Of a DNA stretch of 64,000 bases, positions 1 through 10,512 are shown one piece after another. Position 1 is the stretch's first letter, and the number at the start of each line of letters is the position of its first letter. The position numbers and the translations under genes were made by a program. Under the pieces are notes generated by a model. That model searched no databases. It was given only the letters and a program-made list of their open reading frames with translations, and had not been told where the DNA came from. The DNA is from Terrirhizobium terrae (GTDB taxonomy: Bacteria; Pseudomonadota; Alphaproteobacteria; Rhizobiales; Rhizobiaceae). Where the stretch lies: positions 372,001-436,000 of the forward strand of contig NZ_CP104990.1 of the NCBI RefSeq assembly GCF_030323265.1, read 5' to 3'.

Positions 1-2
1 AA

Positions 3-146
3 GTCGGCATGGTCTTCTCCGATGAGCCGATGCTCGCCATCTACGGCGAATGCGGCGTGCGTCTCGAAGACATCATCTACATGAGCGAAACCGGCCCGGT
101 CTTCTTCACCGAACCGGCCCACTCGATCGACAAGCCCTTCGGCTGA
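3..146 (+). CDS. M24 family metallopeptidase, C-terminal end (cut by left edge)
   Basis: Only the last 47 codons are in the window. They read through SDEPMLAIYGECGVRLED and end in EPAHSIDKPFG before a TGA stop. The pattern of a glutamate in a 'S[ND]EP' context, then 'GVRxED', then a closing 'EPxHSI' is typical of the end of the creatinase/aminopeptidase P (pita-bread) fold. In that family the late glutamates bind the two metal ions. Related rhizobial proteins are annotated as Xaa-Pro peptidases or ectoine hydrolase-like enzymes; the substrate cannot be told from this fragment. It lies 82 bp upstream of ccdA on the same strand and is probably unrelated to it. Confidence 0.75.
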   Translation, partial: VGMVFSDEPMLAIYGECGVRLEDIIYMSETGPVFFTEPAHSIDKPFG

Positions 147-183
147 GACCCACTGAAGCTGGCCATCAAGGCTCTTGCCTTTT

Positions 184-216
184 CCATTCATGCGCATATC
201 ATCTGCGCATGAATGG
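184..216. promoter_or_regulatory. Inverted repeat at the ccdAB leader, probable operator
   Basis: A perfect inverted repeat with 13-bp arms (CCATTCATGCGCA, 184-196, and its complement at 204-216) and a 7-base spacer. It ends inside the GGAGG ribosome-binding site (215-219) of ccdA. CcdA-type antitoxins repress their own operon by binding palindromes just upstream, so this is the obvious autoregulatory site. As RNA the repeat would also form a hairpin partly covering the ribosome-binding site, so control of translation is possible too. The repeat is seen directly; its role is inferred. Confidence 0.6.
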
Positions 217-228
217 AGGCCTTTAAAT

Positions 229-459
229 ATGCCCTCAGCGTCCCGAAAAGCCGCCAATCTCTCGCTCGACAGCGAGCTTCTGTCTCAGGCCCGTGACCTG
301 GACATCAACCTGTCCCGCGCCGCCGAAGACGGCATCGCGAAGGCCGTGAAGGCTGAACGCGAACGTCGCTGGCTGGAAGAAAACTCTGAGGCGATCAGGG
401 CCTATAACGATTACATCGAAAAGAATGGGCTCCCGCTCGACGAGTATCGCAGCTTCTGA
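229..459 (+). CDS. ccdA: CcdA-family antitoxin
   Basis: A 76-aa protein. The N-terminal part (SRKAANLSLDSELLSQARDL) has the ribbon-helix-helix pattern that CcdA uses to bind DNA. The C-terminal part (WLEENSEAIRAYNDYIEKNG, then LPLDEYRSF) matches the tail that wraps around and neutralises CcdB. I chose the ATG at 229 because GGAGG lies 10 bases upstream and the length then fits the family; the longer frame from 175 would run through the inverted repeat. The stop overlaps the ccdB start (TGATG), as usual for a translationally coupled toxin-antitoxin operon. Synthesis is probably autoregulated through the repeat at 184-216. Confidence 0.9.
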   Translation: MPSASRKAANLSLDSELLSQARDLDINLSRAAEDGIAKAVKAERERRWLEENSEAIRAYNDYIEKNGLPLDEYRSF

Positions 460-758
460 TGGCGCGATTTCACGTTCATAAACTCAAGGGCAGAGACGGC
501 CTAGTGCTGGATCTCCAGGCCGATCTATTGGATTCACTCGAGACGAGAGTGGTGGCACCAGTCATGCCGGCCAGCGACATCGGACCGATTTTCGTCAGGC
601 TCAGCCCGCGCGTCGAAATCGATGGGCAATTCTACCTGATCCTCATACCTTCCATGGCATCGATACCGAAACGGTTCCTAGGCGAGACCATCGTTGACCT
701 CAGCCCTCGCCAGGACGAGATCACCGCAGCGACGGATTTCCTGTTCCAGGGGTTCTGA
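459..758 (+). CDS. ccdB: CcdB-family toxin (DNA gyrase poison family)
   Basis: A 99-aa protein, close to the 101 aa of F-plasmid CcdB and alignable without gaps at the C-terminus (LSPRQDEI...DFLFQGF against LSHRENDI...NLMFWGI). CcdB binds the GyrA dimer and traps cleaved DNA. In F CcdB the last three residues, Trp-Gly-Ile, are needed for toxicity; here they are Gln97-Gly98-Phe99, so the key tryptophan is replaced. The fold probably remains and can still bind CcdA, but poisoning may be weakened or the target altered. It is coupled to ccdA by a one-base stop/start overlap. The family assignment is firm; the activity is uncertain. Confidence 0.88.
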   Translation: MARFHVHKLKGRDGLVLDLQADLLDSLETRVVAPVMPASDIGPIFVRLSPRVEIDGQFYLILIPSMASIPKRFLGETIVDLSPRQDEITAATDFLFQGF

Positions 759-1164
759 CGTCGGTTATCTCCATCATCGCCAACCCATGCCGATGACATA
801 TCCATATCGTCTGCTGGAAGCACGCCTGAGATGCGCATTGATGATCCCATCCGGGCTGGTTGTGATCAGTTGCCGTAGGACCGGGTGGAGCTATAGCTTT
901 AAGACAAAGACGCCTTATCACATTGGAGGATGTGCAAAGCACCTGCTCATCCGAACTGCCAACGCCCCCTTGCGTGAGTTCTCGGGCAAGATATCTGCAT
1001 CTGGGCAGTAAGTCTTTGTTCCAAATCCCGAACGACGAATTAGCACGTAGCTGAAGTACTGGTTTTTGGCCGGTGGTTTCAGCTGACGCTATGCGCGCGG
1101 TTCGGAGCATCGGACGGGCTGGCTCCCCTTCCCAACGAACTCCAACAACCGAGGGTTCAACGCC
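759..1164. other. Intergenic region upstream of the large exoprotein
   Basis: No gene is supported here. Short open frames exist but have neither a ribosome-binding site nor recognisable protein features. The stretch should hold the promoter of the exoprotein/secretion locus. I see no clear -35/-10 pair. GAGGG at 1151-1155 is a usable ribosome-binding site for the GTG start at 1165. Confidence 0.4.
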
Positions 1165-4100
1165 GTGACCATTTCGTCGTCTGTTCAGGTGAATGAGGCA
1201 GCAGCGGAGCCACTCAACAAGATCGCGCTTGAAAACCTCAAGCAGGGCAATCCCAAGAGCGAGTGGGGTATCGAAGGTGACGGTGACGGCAACATCCAGG
1301 GCTTCGCCACCGAGATCAGTACCAATATCGGCGGGACTGTCGATTTCAAGATCGCCACCGACTCCACCCAGTACCGGCTGGATATCTACCGGATGGGTTA
1401 CTATGGCGGCGACGGCGCCCGCAAGGTGGCAACGATCGAGAAGTCGCTTGAAACGGCGCAGATACAGGATCATCCCATCGTCGACATGTCTCTCGGCCTT
1501 ATCGACTGCGGGAACTGGGATGTGTCGGCAAGCTGGGAGATACCGGAGGATGCGGTTTCCGGCGTCTATTTCGCCAAGCTGGTCCGAGAAGATGGGACAA
1601 GTGGTGAGAGCATAATTCCGTTCATTGTGCGCGACGACGGATCCACCAGCGATATCGTATTCCAGACTTCCGACACGACCTGGCAGGCCTATAACGCCTG
1701 GGGTGGGGCAAGCCTTTACTACGGCGAGGTGCCCGTCGATCCCGCGGACATGGTCGGCTACATGCCGCCGAACTGTAGTTGCGGCCTGACAGCGATCGGT
1801 AGGGCGTCCGCGGTCAGCTATAACCGGCCGATCATCACCAATACGAGCCCTGTCGGCGGCACCCACGATTTCATCTTCGGCGCCGAGAGTGCTGCGATCT
1901 CGTGGCTCGAGCAGAACGGTTATGACGTCTCTTACATTTCAGGCGTGGACGCCACGCGTGACGGTGCCCAACTGCTCAATCACCAGGCCTTTCTTTCGGT
2001 CGGGCACGATGAATACTGGTCTGCCGAGCAGCGCGAGAATGTCGAGGCCGCGCGCGATTCTGGCGTCAACCTCGCGTTCTGGAGCGGCAACGAATGCTAT
2101 TGGAAGATCCGCTGGGAAAACAGCATTGACGGCAATGGCACGCCCTACAGGACCATGGTCTGTTACAAGGAGACTTGGGGCACAAGCACCGACCCTAGCG
2201 ATATCGGGACAGGTACCTGGCGCGACCCTCGCTATGCCGATCCCGGTCAGGAGCCGGAGAACTCCCTGACCGGCACGATGTTCACCGTGGACAGCTATCG
2301 TCAGGACGCGATTTCGATCCCCTACGATTTTTCCAATCTGCGCTTCTGGCGCAATACGGACATAGCGGACCTTCTGCCGGGTGAGACCTTTACGCTGACG
2401 GAAAATCTTCTCGGATATGAGTGGGATTCCGATGTCGAGAATGGCTTCCGGCCCGCCGGCCTGGTCAATCTGTCGCTTTCCAGCATATCCGTCGACACCT
2501 ATCTGCGCGACTATGGCACGAGCGTCGGAAGCGCCGTGGCGGCTCATAGCCTGACCATGTATCGGGCGGAAAGCGGCGCCCTCGTCTTCGGTGCCGGCAC
2601 AGTCTTCTGGTCTTGGGGGTTGAGTACCAACCACGAGGGAGCAGAGACACCGACGGATCCCAATGTCCAACAAGCGATGATCAACATGTTTGCGGACATG
2701 GGGATCCAGCCCACGACGATTGACGCAAGCCTCGTGCTCGCAACCCAGTCGATGGACAATCTGAAACCCACATCGACGATCACGTCGCCTATAATCGGCG
2801 CGAGTTTCGTAGAAGGTCAGCATGTGCAGATCACAGGAACAGCACAGGATCTCGGTGGCGGGATCGTCGCAGGGGTGGAGGTTTCCACGGATGGCGGCCT
2901 GCATTGGTTCAAGGCCACAGGTCGCGAAAACTGGAGCTTCAATTGGGTCGTACAGGCCAGCGGCACCTATACGATCATGTCGCGTGCTGTAGATGACAGC
3001 GTCAATCTGGAAGCGCCCTCCGCAGGCAAGCAGGTCAGCGTTTCCCTGCCGACGACCTCCAGTCTCTGGACACAGGCGGTTACGCCTCTCGTCGAGACCA
3101 CGATGGATCGCGATAGCGTCGAGCTCGGAATGCGTTTTCACACGACCTCTGCCGGCGCGGTGATGGGCATCCGCTTCTACAAGGGGTTTTATAATATCGG
3201 CGACCATCAGGTCAGCCTGTGGACCGCGGATGGCACACGCCTCGCCACGGGAATATCGACCGGAGAATCGCTTAGCGGCTGGCAAACGGTAACATTCTCA
3301 AGTCCCGTCCAGATCGCTGCTGGCGTGACCTACGTCGCCTCCTATCATAGCGACGGGTTTTATTCCTCGACCGACGGCTATTTCAGCACGAGCCATAGCA
3401 GTGGCCCGATCCGCGTCTCCGAGGGAGCGGGTGTTTACGCATATGGGAGCGGAAACAACGTCTTTCCCAATACCAGCTTCAACGATACCAACTACTGGGT
3501 CGACGTGGTCTTCCAATCCTCGACCGTCAACACAGCACCAGTTGCCAATAACGATAGTGGCATCTCGATCGACCAGAACATATCGGCAGGCATTGCCGCT
3601 TCATATGTCCTTGCCAATGACAATGACCCGGATGGGGATCCGCTCTCGGTGCTCTCCGCCGGCAGCGCCACGAATGGTACGGTCTCGTACAATGCGCAGA
3701 CCCAGACATTCAATTTCAAGCCGACCAACGGCTTTCATGGCGTGGCGAGCTTTTCCTATACGATCACGGATGGCAATGGCGGAACGTCATCCGCAACCGT
3801 GCAATTGAACGTTCGGCCTCCGCCGACCGCAGTGGGTCTATTCACCACCGCTGACACGCCACCTACCTCCGGCGAAGACGATCCGGGCTCTGTCGAGCTA
3901 GGGATGAAGTTTGTCGCATCCACGCGAGGTCAGGTGACTGGGATACGTTTCTACAAGAGCGCCCAGGACATAGGTGTTCATACAGGCTCGCTCTGGTCGA
4001 GCACGGGGGCACTTCTCGCCACCGTCACCTTCACTGGGGAAACCGTCAGCGGCTGGCAGCAGGCGACCTTCTCGCAGCCGGTCACGATTTCGGCGGGCAC

Positions 4101-5106
4101 GACTTATGTCGTCAGTTATCATTCCAATGGCAACTATGTGGCGACGGCGAACTACTTCGACACGACACGGACCAACGGCAATATCTCCGCCCCATCCGCA
4201 TCGAGCGCCGGTGGGAACGGTCTCTTTGCCTACGGAACGTCGAGCCTTTTCCCGACACAAAGCTACAATTCGACGAACTACTGGGTCGATGTTCTCTATG
4301 AGCCCTCCACCGCGAACGGTTTGCCGGTTGCTGTTGCCGACAGCGGCTTCTCCACCACCACCGGCACTGCGCTTACGATTGCGGGAGCCACGTTGCTTGC
4401 CAACGACAATGATCCTGACGCCGATCCGCTCGTCATAACGGGCGTCGGCAATGCGGTGAATGGTACCGTCTCCTACAACAGCACGACCCAGTCGGTGACC
4501 TTCACTGCCGATGCCGGATATTCCGGTGCGGCCAGTTTCTCCTACTCGATCTCGGACGGACAAGGCGGCACATCGTCGGCGCAGGTATCGCTGACCGTAA
4601 ATCCGCCCAGCAATACGCAGTCTCTCTTCACCGCGGCAGATATTCCCTCGGTGATCGCCGTCGACGACTACAATACCGTCAATCTCGGCATGAAATTCCA
4701 GGCCGATACGGCGGGCTGGATCGAGAGCATCCGCTTCTACAAAAGCAGCACGAATACAGGGCCGCATACCGGATATCTATGGACCGACGATGGTGTCTTG
4801 CTCTCCAGCGCGACCTTCACAAACGAGACAGCCAGCGGCTGGCAGACCGTCGATCTGGCATCGGACGTGGCGATTGCCGCCGACACGACCTACGTCGTTT
4901 CCTACAGCACTAACGGCTACTACTCGGCGACGCAGAACTTCTTCAGCAATTCGCTGGATAGCGGAAATCTGCATGCTTTGTCGTCGGCGCTCAGTGGCGG
5001 CAACGGTGTCTACGCCTATGGTTCGAGTGGTCTGTTTCCGCAGGCCACCTATAACAGCACGAACTACTACGTGGACGTCACATTCCGGCCGCAACTGGCT
5101 GCCTAG
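1165..5106 (+). CDS. Large modular exoprotein: dimethylformamidase-like domain with DUF4082 and cadherin-like repeats
   Basis: A 1313-aa protein with a GTG start. Residues ~1-520 resemble the catalytic large subunit of N,N-dimethylformamidase, with GHDEYW at 280-285 and FWSGNECYW at 305-313 standing where that family has its conserved GHxEYW and GGN-YW motifs. Residues ~540-630 look like an Ig-type domain. Then come DUF4082 (~633-785), a cadherin-like/Big_9 module (~789-886, with DNDPDGD), DUF4082 (~889-1045), a second cadherin-like module (~1050-1148) and a third DUF4082 (~1151-1313). Each DUF4082 ends in a version of [10 protein letters not shown]. There is no signal peptide and no RTX nonapeptide array. 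Together with the ABC and HlyD genes downstream this suggests export by the type I route. The substrate is unknown; amide hydrolysis or binding/modification of extracellular polymer are options. Confidence 0.8.
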   Translation: MTISSSVQVNEAAAEPLNKIALENLKQGNPKSEWGIEGDGDGNIQGFATEISTNIGGTVDFKIATDSTQYRLDIYRMGYYGGDGARKVATIEKSLETAQIQDHPIVDMSLGLIDCGNWDVSASWEIPEDAVSGVYFAKLVREDGTSGESIIPFIVRDDGSTSDIVFQTSDTTWQAYNAWGGASLYYGEVPVDPADMVGYMPPNCSCGLTAIGRASAVSYNRPIITNTSPVGGTHDFIFGAESAAISWLEQNGYDVSYISGVDATRDGAQLLNHQAFLSVGHDEYWSAEQRENVEAARDSGVNLAFWSGNECYWKIRWENSIDGNGTPYRTMVCYKETWGTSTDPSDIGTGTWRDPRYADPGQEPENSLTGTMFTVDSYRQDAISIPYDFSNLRFWRNTDIADLLPGETFTLTENLLGYEWDSDVENGFRPAGLVNLSLSSISVDTYLRDYGTSVGSAVAAHSLTMYRAESGALVFGAGTVFWSWGLSTNHEGAETPTDPNVQQAMINMFADMGIQPTTIDASLVLATQSMDNLKPTSTITSPIIGASFVEGQHVQITGTAQDLGGGIVAGVEVSTDGGLHWFKATGRENWSFNWVVQASGTYTIMSRAVDDSVNLEAPSAGKQVSVSLPTTSSLWTQAVTPLVETTMDRDSVELGMRFHTTSAGAVMGIRFYKGFYNIGDHQVSLWTADGTRLATGISTGESLSGWQTVTFSSPVQIAAGVTYVASYHSDGFYSSTDGYFSTSHSSGPIRVSEGAGVYAYGSGNNVFPNTSFNDTNYWVDVVFQSSTVNTAPVANNDSGISIDQNISAGIAASYVLANDNDPDGDPLSVLSAGSATNGTVSYNAQTQTFNFKPTNGFHGVASFSYTITDGNGGTSSATVQLNVRPPPTAVGLFTTADTPPTSGEDDPGSVELGMKFVASTRGQVTGIRFYKSAQDIGVHTGSLWSSTGALLATVTFTGETVSGWQQATFSQPVTISAGTTYVVSYHSNGNYVATANYFDTTRTNGNISAPSASSAGGNGLFAYGTSSLFPTQSYNSTNYWVDVLYEPSTANGLPVAVADSGFSTTTGTALTIAGATLLANDNDPDADPLVITGVGNAVNGTVSYNSTTQSVTFTADAGYSGAASFSYSISDGQGGTSSAQVSLTVNPPSNTQSLFTAADIPSVIAVDDYNTVNLGMKFQADTAGWIESIRFYKSSTNTGPHTGYLWTDDGVLLSSATFTNETASGWQTVDLASDVAIAADTTYVVSYSTNGYYSATQNFFSNSLDSGNLHALSSALSGGNGVYAYGSSGLFPQATYNSTNYYVDVTFRPQLAA

Positions 5107-5120
5107 CGGGAAGGGCGACG

Positions 5121-6353
5121 ATGACACAAGAAAAGCTGCCCGTGACCGTGCTCACCGGCTTTCTCGGCTCCGGCAAGACGACGATACTCAACCATGTCCT
5201 GTGCAATCGGGAAGGCTTGCGCGTCGCGGTCATCGTCAACGACATGAGTTCCGTCAATATTGATGCCGATCTCGTGCGGGAGGGTGGCGGCAATCTGTCT
5301 ATGACAGAGGAAACGCTGGTTGAGTTGTCGAATGGCTGCATATGCTGCACGCTACGCGACGACCTTCTCGGTGAAGTGCGCCGCCTCGCGGATGAGAACC
5401 GCTTTGATTATCTGTTGATCGAAGCAACCGGCATTGCGGAACCTTTGCCGATTGCCGCGACCTTTTCCTTTAGGGACGTTTCAGGTGCTGCACTATGCGA
5501 TATTGCCAGTCTCGACACGATGGTCACCGTCGTCGACGCGGAAAATCTGCTCAACCTTTACTCAAGCGACGAACTGTTGAGCGACAGGGGCGAGACGCGC
5601 GACCGCGATGACGAGCGTTCGCTTATAGACCTGCTCGTCGAGCAGATCGAATTCTGCGATGTTGTTGTCATCAACAAGGTTTCCGAGGTTGATGCAGATA
5701 CGCGCCGCGCCGTGCGGTGCGTCATTGCGGCACTTAACCCAGATGCCCGCATCCTGGAGTCGGACTTTGGCCGCATCCCGCTCGACGCCATTCTGAATAC
5801 TGGCCTTTTCAGTGAAGCGAAAGCTGCCCGCCATCCCCTTTGGCACAAGGAGCTATACGGGTGGCAGGACCATGTTCCAGAAACGCAGGAATACGGCATA
5901 AACAGCTTCGTCTATAGGGCGCGGCGGCCATTTGATCCCTCCAGGCTGGAGCAGTTCCTGCGGAAAGAATGGCCTGGGCTTCTTCGCGCAAAAGGGCATT
6001 TCTGGCTGGCAACCCGTCCCGACTGCATAGGCCTTCTCTCCATTGCCGGGGTACAGCGGCGCACCGAGGCAAAGGGCTTTTGGTGGGCTACCGTGCCGAA
6101 GGCGTTATGGCCGCCTCATGCACAATTCCGTCGTTTGCTTGACAACCATTGGAGCAGCATCTGGGGTGATCGCCGGCAGGAAATCGTCTTCATCGGCGTA
6201 GATCTCCCCGAACATGATATTCGCTACATGCTCGACACTTGTCTGGTCGGTGACGAACGCCGCTTCGAACCGGACCGTTGGGTAGAGCTGCGCGATCCAT
6301 TTCCACCTTGGCAGCATGGTCATCATCACGGCCACACTCACGCCATCTCATAA
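5121..6353 (+). CDS. CobW/COG0523 family GTP-binding metallochaperone
   Basis: A 410-aa G3E P-loop GTPase. Walker A is GFLGSGKT at residues 13-20, the metal-binding CxCC motif (GCICC) is at 73-76, and INK in the middle part supplies base recognition. The CobW C-terminal domain follows, and the protein ends in a histidine-rich tail (His399, 401-403, 405, 407). Family members deliver zinc or other metals to target enzymes or help cells under metal limitation. It starts 14 bp after the exoprotein stop and so is probably co-transcribed. The exoprotein head resembles a metal-dependent amidohydrolase, so a role in loading its metal is an attractive but untested idea. Members are also annotated as zinc-starvation proteins (ZigA/YciC type). 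Confidence 0.85.
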   Translation: MTQEKLPVTVLTGFLGSGKTTILNHVLCNREGLRVAVIVNDMSSVNIDADLVREGGGNLSMTEETLVELSNGCICCTLRDDLLGEVRRLADENRFDYLLIEATGIAEPLPIAATFSFRDVSGAALCDIASLDTMVTVVDAENLLNLYSSDELLSDRGETRDRDDERSLIDLLVEQIEFCDVVVINKVSEVDADTRRAVRCVIAALNPDARILESDFGRIPLDAILNTGLFSEAKAARHPLWHKELYGWQDHVPETQEYGINSFVYRARRPFDPSRLEQFLRKEWPGLLRAKGHFWLATRPDCIGLLSIAGVQRRTEAKGFWWATVPKALWPPHAQFRRLLDNHWSSIWGDRRQEIVFIGVDLPEHDIRYMLDTCLVGDERRFEPDRWVELRDPFPPWQHGHHHGHTHAIS

Positions 6354-6382
6354 CTTGGATTTCTCACATTACGGAGGCTGGT

Positions 6383-6694
6383 ATGACAGACGAACTTTAT
6401 TGCGACGGCATCGGCGAGATCACCGTGACAGGCACGATCGTCCGGCTCGACATGATGTCTCTTTCACCTACCAAGCGTGACGTAAACGGTAATCCCCAGC
6501 CGGCTTTCCGCCAGCGGATTATCATGCCCGTAGACGCATTCGCCAATGCTGTCGACTTGATGCAGAAGGCTCTGGGCGGTCTCGTGGAAGCGGGTGCGGT
6601 CAGACGAGGAGGGGCGCCGGTCACCAAGATCCCGACAGTCAATGGCGAGATCCTTGAGCCGGCACCGACCAATAGCTCGCCCAATTTCAATTGA
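6383..6694 (+). CDS. Small protein of unknown function in the secretion locus
   Basis: A 103-aa soluble protein with an ATG at 6383 behind GGAGG (6373-6377). It begins MTDELYCDGIGEITVTGTIV, continues with a predicted beta-rich part (RLDMMSLSP, RQRIIMPVDAF), then a helix (AVDLMQKALGGLVEAGAV) and a proline-rich tail ending in NSSPNFN. There is no signal peptide or membrane segment. It lies 29 bp after the CobW gene and just before the ABC exporter, so it is probably part of the operon. I do not recognise the family with certainty; the overall plan is faintly like the DUF3467 proteins. An accessory or chaperone-like role in export is only a guess from position. Confidence 0.7.
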   Translation: MTDELYCDGIGEITVTGTIVRLDMMSLSPTKRDVNGNPQPAFRQRIIMPVDAFANAVDLMQKALGGLVEAGAVRRGGAPVTKIPTVNGEILEPAPTNSSPNFN

Positions 6695-6700
6695 CCGGAG

Positions 6701-8868
6701 ATGGCAAGTATTGCGGCTGATGCCATGGGCGGTGTTGCACATACAGGTCTGCAGTGTCTTGCCCTGGTCAGTCGCCATCATGGGGTAGACCTTTCGCCCG
6801 ATCGGCTTCTCCACGACTATGATGTTGGGCAGGCCAGTGTCACGACCCGTCAGCTACTGCGCATGGCTAGGGATGCTGGATTGCGTGCACGCAGCCTGAA
6901 CCTCAACTGGCAGGCATTGATCAAGCTTGGACAGGCGTTTCCTGTTCTTGCAGAACTGCGGAACGGCAACTGGATCGTGATCGCCGGCACATCCGTGCAC
7001 GAAGGGAACGAGAGCATCAGCATTCTCGATCCTCTGGCGCAGCGTCCCGAATTCATTACCTTGAACGAGGAGCAATTCTCGAAAAGCTGGGCCGGGCACG
7101 TGATCCTGGTGAAGCGCAACTACAGCCTTCTAGACGATAACCAGCCATTTGGCCTGCGATGGTTCGTGCCGGACATCATCCGCCAGCGCAGCCTTTTCCG
7201 CGACGTTGGTATAGCTGCTATCATCCTTTACGGGCTGGGGCTTGCGACGCCTATCTTCTTCCAGCTCGTTATCGACAAGGTTCTGATCCACCAGAGCTAC
7301 GCGACCTTGGCGGTCCTGACAGTCGGGATCGCGATCGCGTTGGTCTTCGATGCCGTGTTCACCTTTCTACGCCGATACATCCTGCTTTATGCGACCAACA
7401 GGATAGACATCCGTGTCGCCACCAAGACATTCGGGCATCTGCTCTTCCTGCCGATAGCACTGTTCGAGCAGGCGTCGGCAGGCGTGCTGGTGAAACACAT
7501 GCAGCAGACCGGCCGGATAAGAGAATTCCTGACCGGCCGACTATTCCTGACACTTCTCGACAGTCTCTCCCTGCTCGTCTTCGTGCCGATCCTGATCTTT
7601 TATAGCGTGAAGCTGACGCTTGTGGTTCTCGGGTTCACAGCCCTCGTCTCGTTGGTCGTGGTTCTGTTGGTCGGGCCGTTCCAGCGGCGCCTCCAGGCGC
7701 TCTATCAGGCCGAGGGAGAAAGGCAGGCTCTGCTTGTCGAAACCGTACACGGCATGCGAACGGTGAAATCGCTGGCGCTGGAGCCACGCCAGCGGAAGGT
7801 CTGGGACAACCAGTCCGCGCTCTCCATCTCGCTTCGTTTCCGCGTCGACAAGATTTCGACTGCCGCACAAGCTCTGACGGGCCTTTTGGAAAAGCTTATG
7901 GGCGTCGCAATCATCGGGCTGGGGGCGCTTGCGGTATTCGACAATACGATGACGATTGGGACGCTCGTCGCGTTCAACATGCTGGCCGGGAGGGTGTCGA
8001 GCCCTCTCATGCAGATCGTAACCATGGTGCACGAATACCAGGAGGTGGCGCTGTCCGTGCGCATGCTTGGCGAGATCATGAACCAGCGCCCGGAGCAATC
8101 CGGCCGTGGCAGGGGATCAGCCCGACGCTCACCGGCCGGATTGAATTCGACAAGGTGTCGTTCCGCTACGGGCCGGATGGAGCGCCTGCACTCGATGACA
8201 TCTCCTTCACCATCAAGCCTGGATCTGTATTCGGCATCGTGGGCAAGAGCGGATCGGGAAAAACGACCGTGACCCGGCTAATCCAGGGCCTTTATCAGAA
8301 CCAGCAGGGAATTATTCGGGTGGACGGTCACGATAGTCGTGAGATCGATCTTGTCCATCTGCGCACCAATATAGGCGTCGTGTTGCAGGACAACTTCATG
8401 TTTCGCGGCACGGTGCGGGACAATATCGCAGCGACCAAGCCGGATGCCACGATCGAGGAGGTCATTGAAGCTGCCAAGATGGCCGGAGCGGAGGAGTTCA
8501 TCGAGCGCCTGCCGCGTGGTTTCGACACGCTGCTGGAAGAGAATGCAGGCAATCTTTCCGGCGGACAAAAGCAGCGTCTCGCCATTGCCCGCGCGCTGAT
8601 CACCGATCCAAAATTGCTGATTTTTGACGAGGCGACGAGTGCGCTTGATCCAGACAGCGAAGCGATCGTCAGACAGAACCTGACCAGAATTGCAGCGGGG
8701 CGCACCGTCATCATCGTCTCTCACCGCCTTTCTACACTGATGGATGCTGATGCAATCCTCGTAATGGAGCGGGGTAAGATTGCCGATGTCGGCCCCCATG
8801 ATCAGTTGGTCTCACGGTGCATGACCTACCGGCATCTGTGGTCACAACAGATGAGGCAGGTGGCATGA
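6701..8868 (+). pseudogene. HlyB-like type I secretion ABC transporter, one frameshift
   Basis: A ~722-aa inner-membrane exporter broken by one base. Residues ~1-130 form a C39-like domain in which the peptidase cysteine is replaced (HTG at 14-16 where active members have DCG), as in HlyB; it should bind substrate, not cut it. A six-helix membrane domain follows. The ATPase domain has Walker A GKSGSGKT (~515-522), LSGGQ (~619) and FDEATSALD. The frame changes at the GGGG run 8112-8115: adding one G restores RGRGISPTLTGRIEFDKVSF. Without it the first frame ends at 8272. The start is either 6701 or the ATG at 6725, both with poor ribosome-binding sites. It forms the exporter with the HlyD gene that overlaps its stop. 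Confidence 0.85.
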
Positions 8869-10270
8869 CGCAGCTGCCAGTTCCGCGATCAGATACTTCT
8901 CCGACCGGCGTCACCAAGGACATTACGATCGTCAGCAAAAACCGGTTCTCCGCGGTCATTAGCGAATTCCAGTCTGATGCAGTCGAGTTGGAGGAGCGTC
9001 CTCCACCGCGGATAGCCAATGTAACGCTCTATGCATTTTCGGCATTGATATGTGGCGTGATCCTGTGGGCCTCGGTGTCGGAGGTCGATGAAGTCGTTAT
9101 CGCTACAGGCAAGCTGATTACGAGCCAGCCGACGATGGTTGTTCAGCCACTGGAGACGTCGATCATCCGCTCACTCGATGTAAGCGTCGGGGAGATCGTC
9201 CATGAGGGGCAAAGGCTTGCCACGCTCGACCCGACATTCAGCCAGGCCGATGCAGACCAGCAACTTGCCAAATTCAAGGCTTTCGATGCGCAGGTAAAGC
9301 GGATTGAGGCGGAGATCGCCGGTCAGGACTACCTGGCGATAGCTGGCCCGTCGCGAGACGAGCAGCTCCAAGTCTCCCTCCTGCGCCAGCGCAAGGCCTA
9401 TCTCGATGCGCAGATGCAGAATTTCGACGAGCAGATTGCCGTGCAGTCGGCGATAATCGCTGCCGGCGCCGAGCAAGCCGGAGTGTTAGCCGATCGCCTC
9501 GACACACTCGCTCGGATCGAAACTGCTCGGGAAGGTCTTTATCAAAAAGACGCCGGGTCGCTGGTCCTGTATCTCGGTGCGAAGGACGCACGTCTGGATG
9601 TCGATGCGGACCTCTCGGCCATCCGCGGCAAGAGAGCTGAGGCAGAGCATGCTGCCAGGAAGCTAAGGGCAGAAAAGCAGGCCTTCATCGAGGATTTTCA
9701 TCGCAACGTCATGGAGCAGTTGGTTCAACTGCGCGACCAGCGCGACACAGCAGCCGAAGAGCTCAAGAAAATGACGCTGCGGCGAACCATGGTCACTCTC
9801 ACGGCACCGGCGGACGCGGTGGTTCTCGATCTCGCCCAGCGGTCAGTCGGATCAGTCGTACGTGATGCCGAACCGATCGTGACACTCGTGCCGCTCAACG
9901 TACCATTGGAGGCTGAGGTGTCGGTGAGTGCGCTCGACATCGCACGTGTCGTCATCGATATGGCTGCTCGCGTCAAGCTCGACGCCTATCCATTCCAGAA
10001 ATTCGGCACGGCCACTGGTAAGGTGAGGGTCATCAGCAGAGATACTTTCAGCCCGACGCAAGAAGAGATAGCGGCGGGACAGTCACCGATTCCTTTTTCA
10101 GGGCCCGCGTGGCCCTGACCGATATACGCCTCAACGCGCCGACTGATATTGTGCAGCTGCTACCCGGCATGACGGTGACATCTGAGATCAATGTCGGCCG
10201 CCGCACGATTATCTCATACATTCTGTATCCGATAATGAAGGGCCTCGACAGCGCACTCAGGGAGCCATAG
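8865..10270 (+). pseudogene. HlyD-family membrane fusion protein, one frameshift near the C-terminus
   Basis: A ~468-aa periplasmic adaptor of a type I secretion system. I chose the ATG at 8865 because it overlaps the ABC stop (ATGA) and gives the normal length. A single membrane helix (NVTLYAFSALICGVILWASV) is followed by the first half of a lipoyl/barrel-sandwich domain (VVQPLETSIIRSLDVSVGEI), long coiled coils, and the second half (TAPADAVVLDLA). The frame breaks in the T5 run at 10094-10098: one extra T joins it to FRARVALTDI...LLPGMTVTSEI, the typical HlyD end, with a stop at 10268-10270. As written the protein stops early at 10118. Partner of the upstream ABC protein; a TolC-like outer-membrane channel is not in the window. 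Confidence 0.85.
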
Positions 10271-10512
10271 GCCATGCTGGAACCGGCTGCCAATGCCCGT
10301 CCGACTTGGAAACCGGGGGTACCTCATCAGGTGAAAGTCACGCTCCTCCTAATCAATATTAATGAGGGGCAGTAGACTGACGCCACCTTTCCCTGGGTAC
10401 TCCCCCATTGCACACTGGCGAGGCGGCTTCCGATCGGAACACGATAGTCAGAATTTCGATAGGGTCACTGAACCTGCATCCACCGCGGATGCGCCACAGG
10501 CGGAGCATGCAC

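Noticed and set aside
694..1011. 105-aa open frame downstream of ccdB
   Set aside because: No ribosome-binding site and composition unlike a protein; it overlaps ccdB out of frame.
721..1866. 381-aa open frame on the minus strand
   Set aside because: It overlaps the exoprotein start in antisense, has no family features and mirrors the codon bias of the plus-strand gene.
1939..3285. 448-aa open frame on the minus strand
   Set aside because: Antisense shadow of the exoprotein; high Arg/His/Gly content and no recognisable motif.
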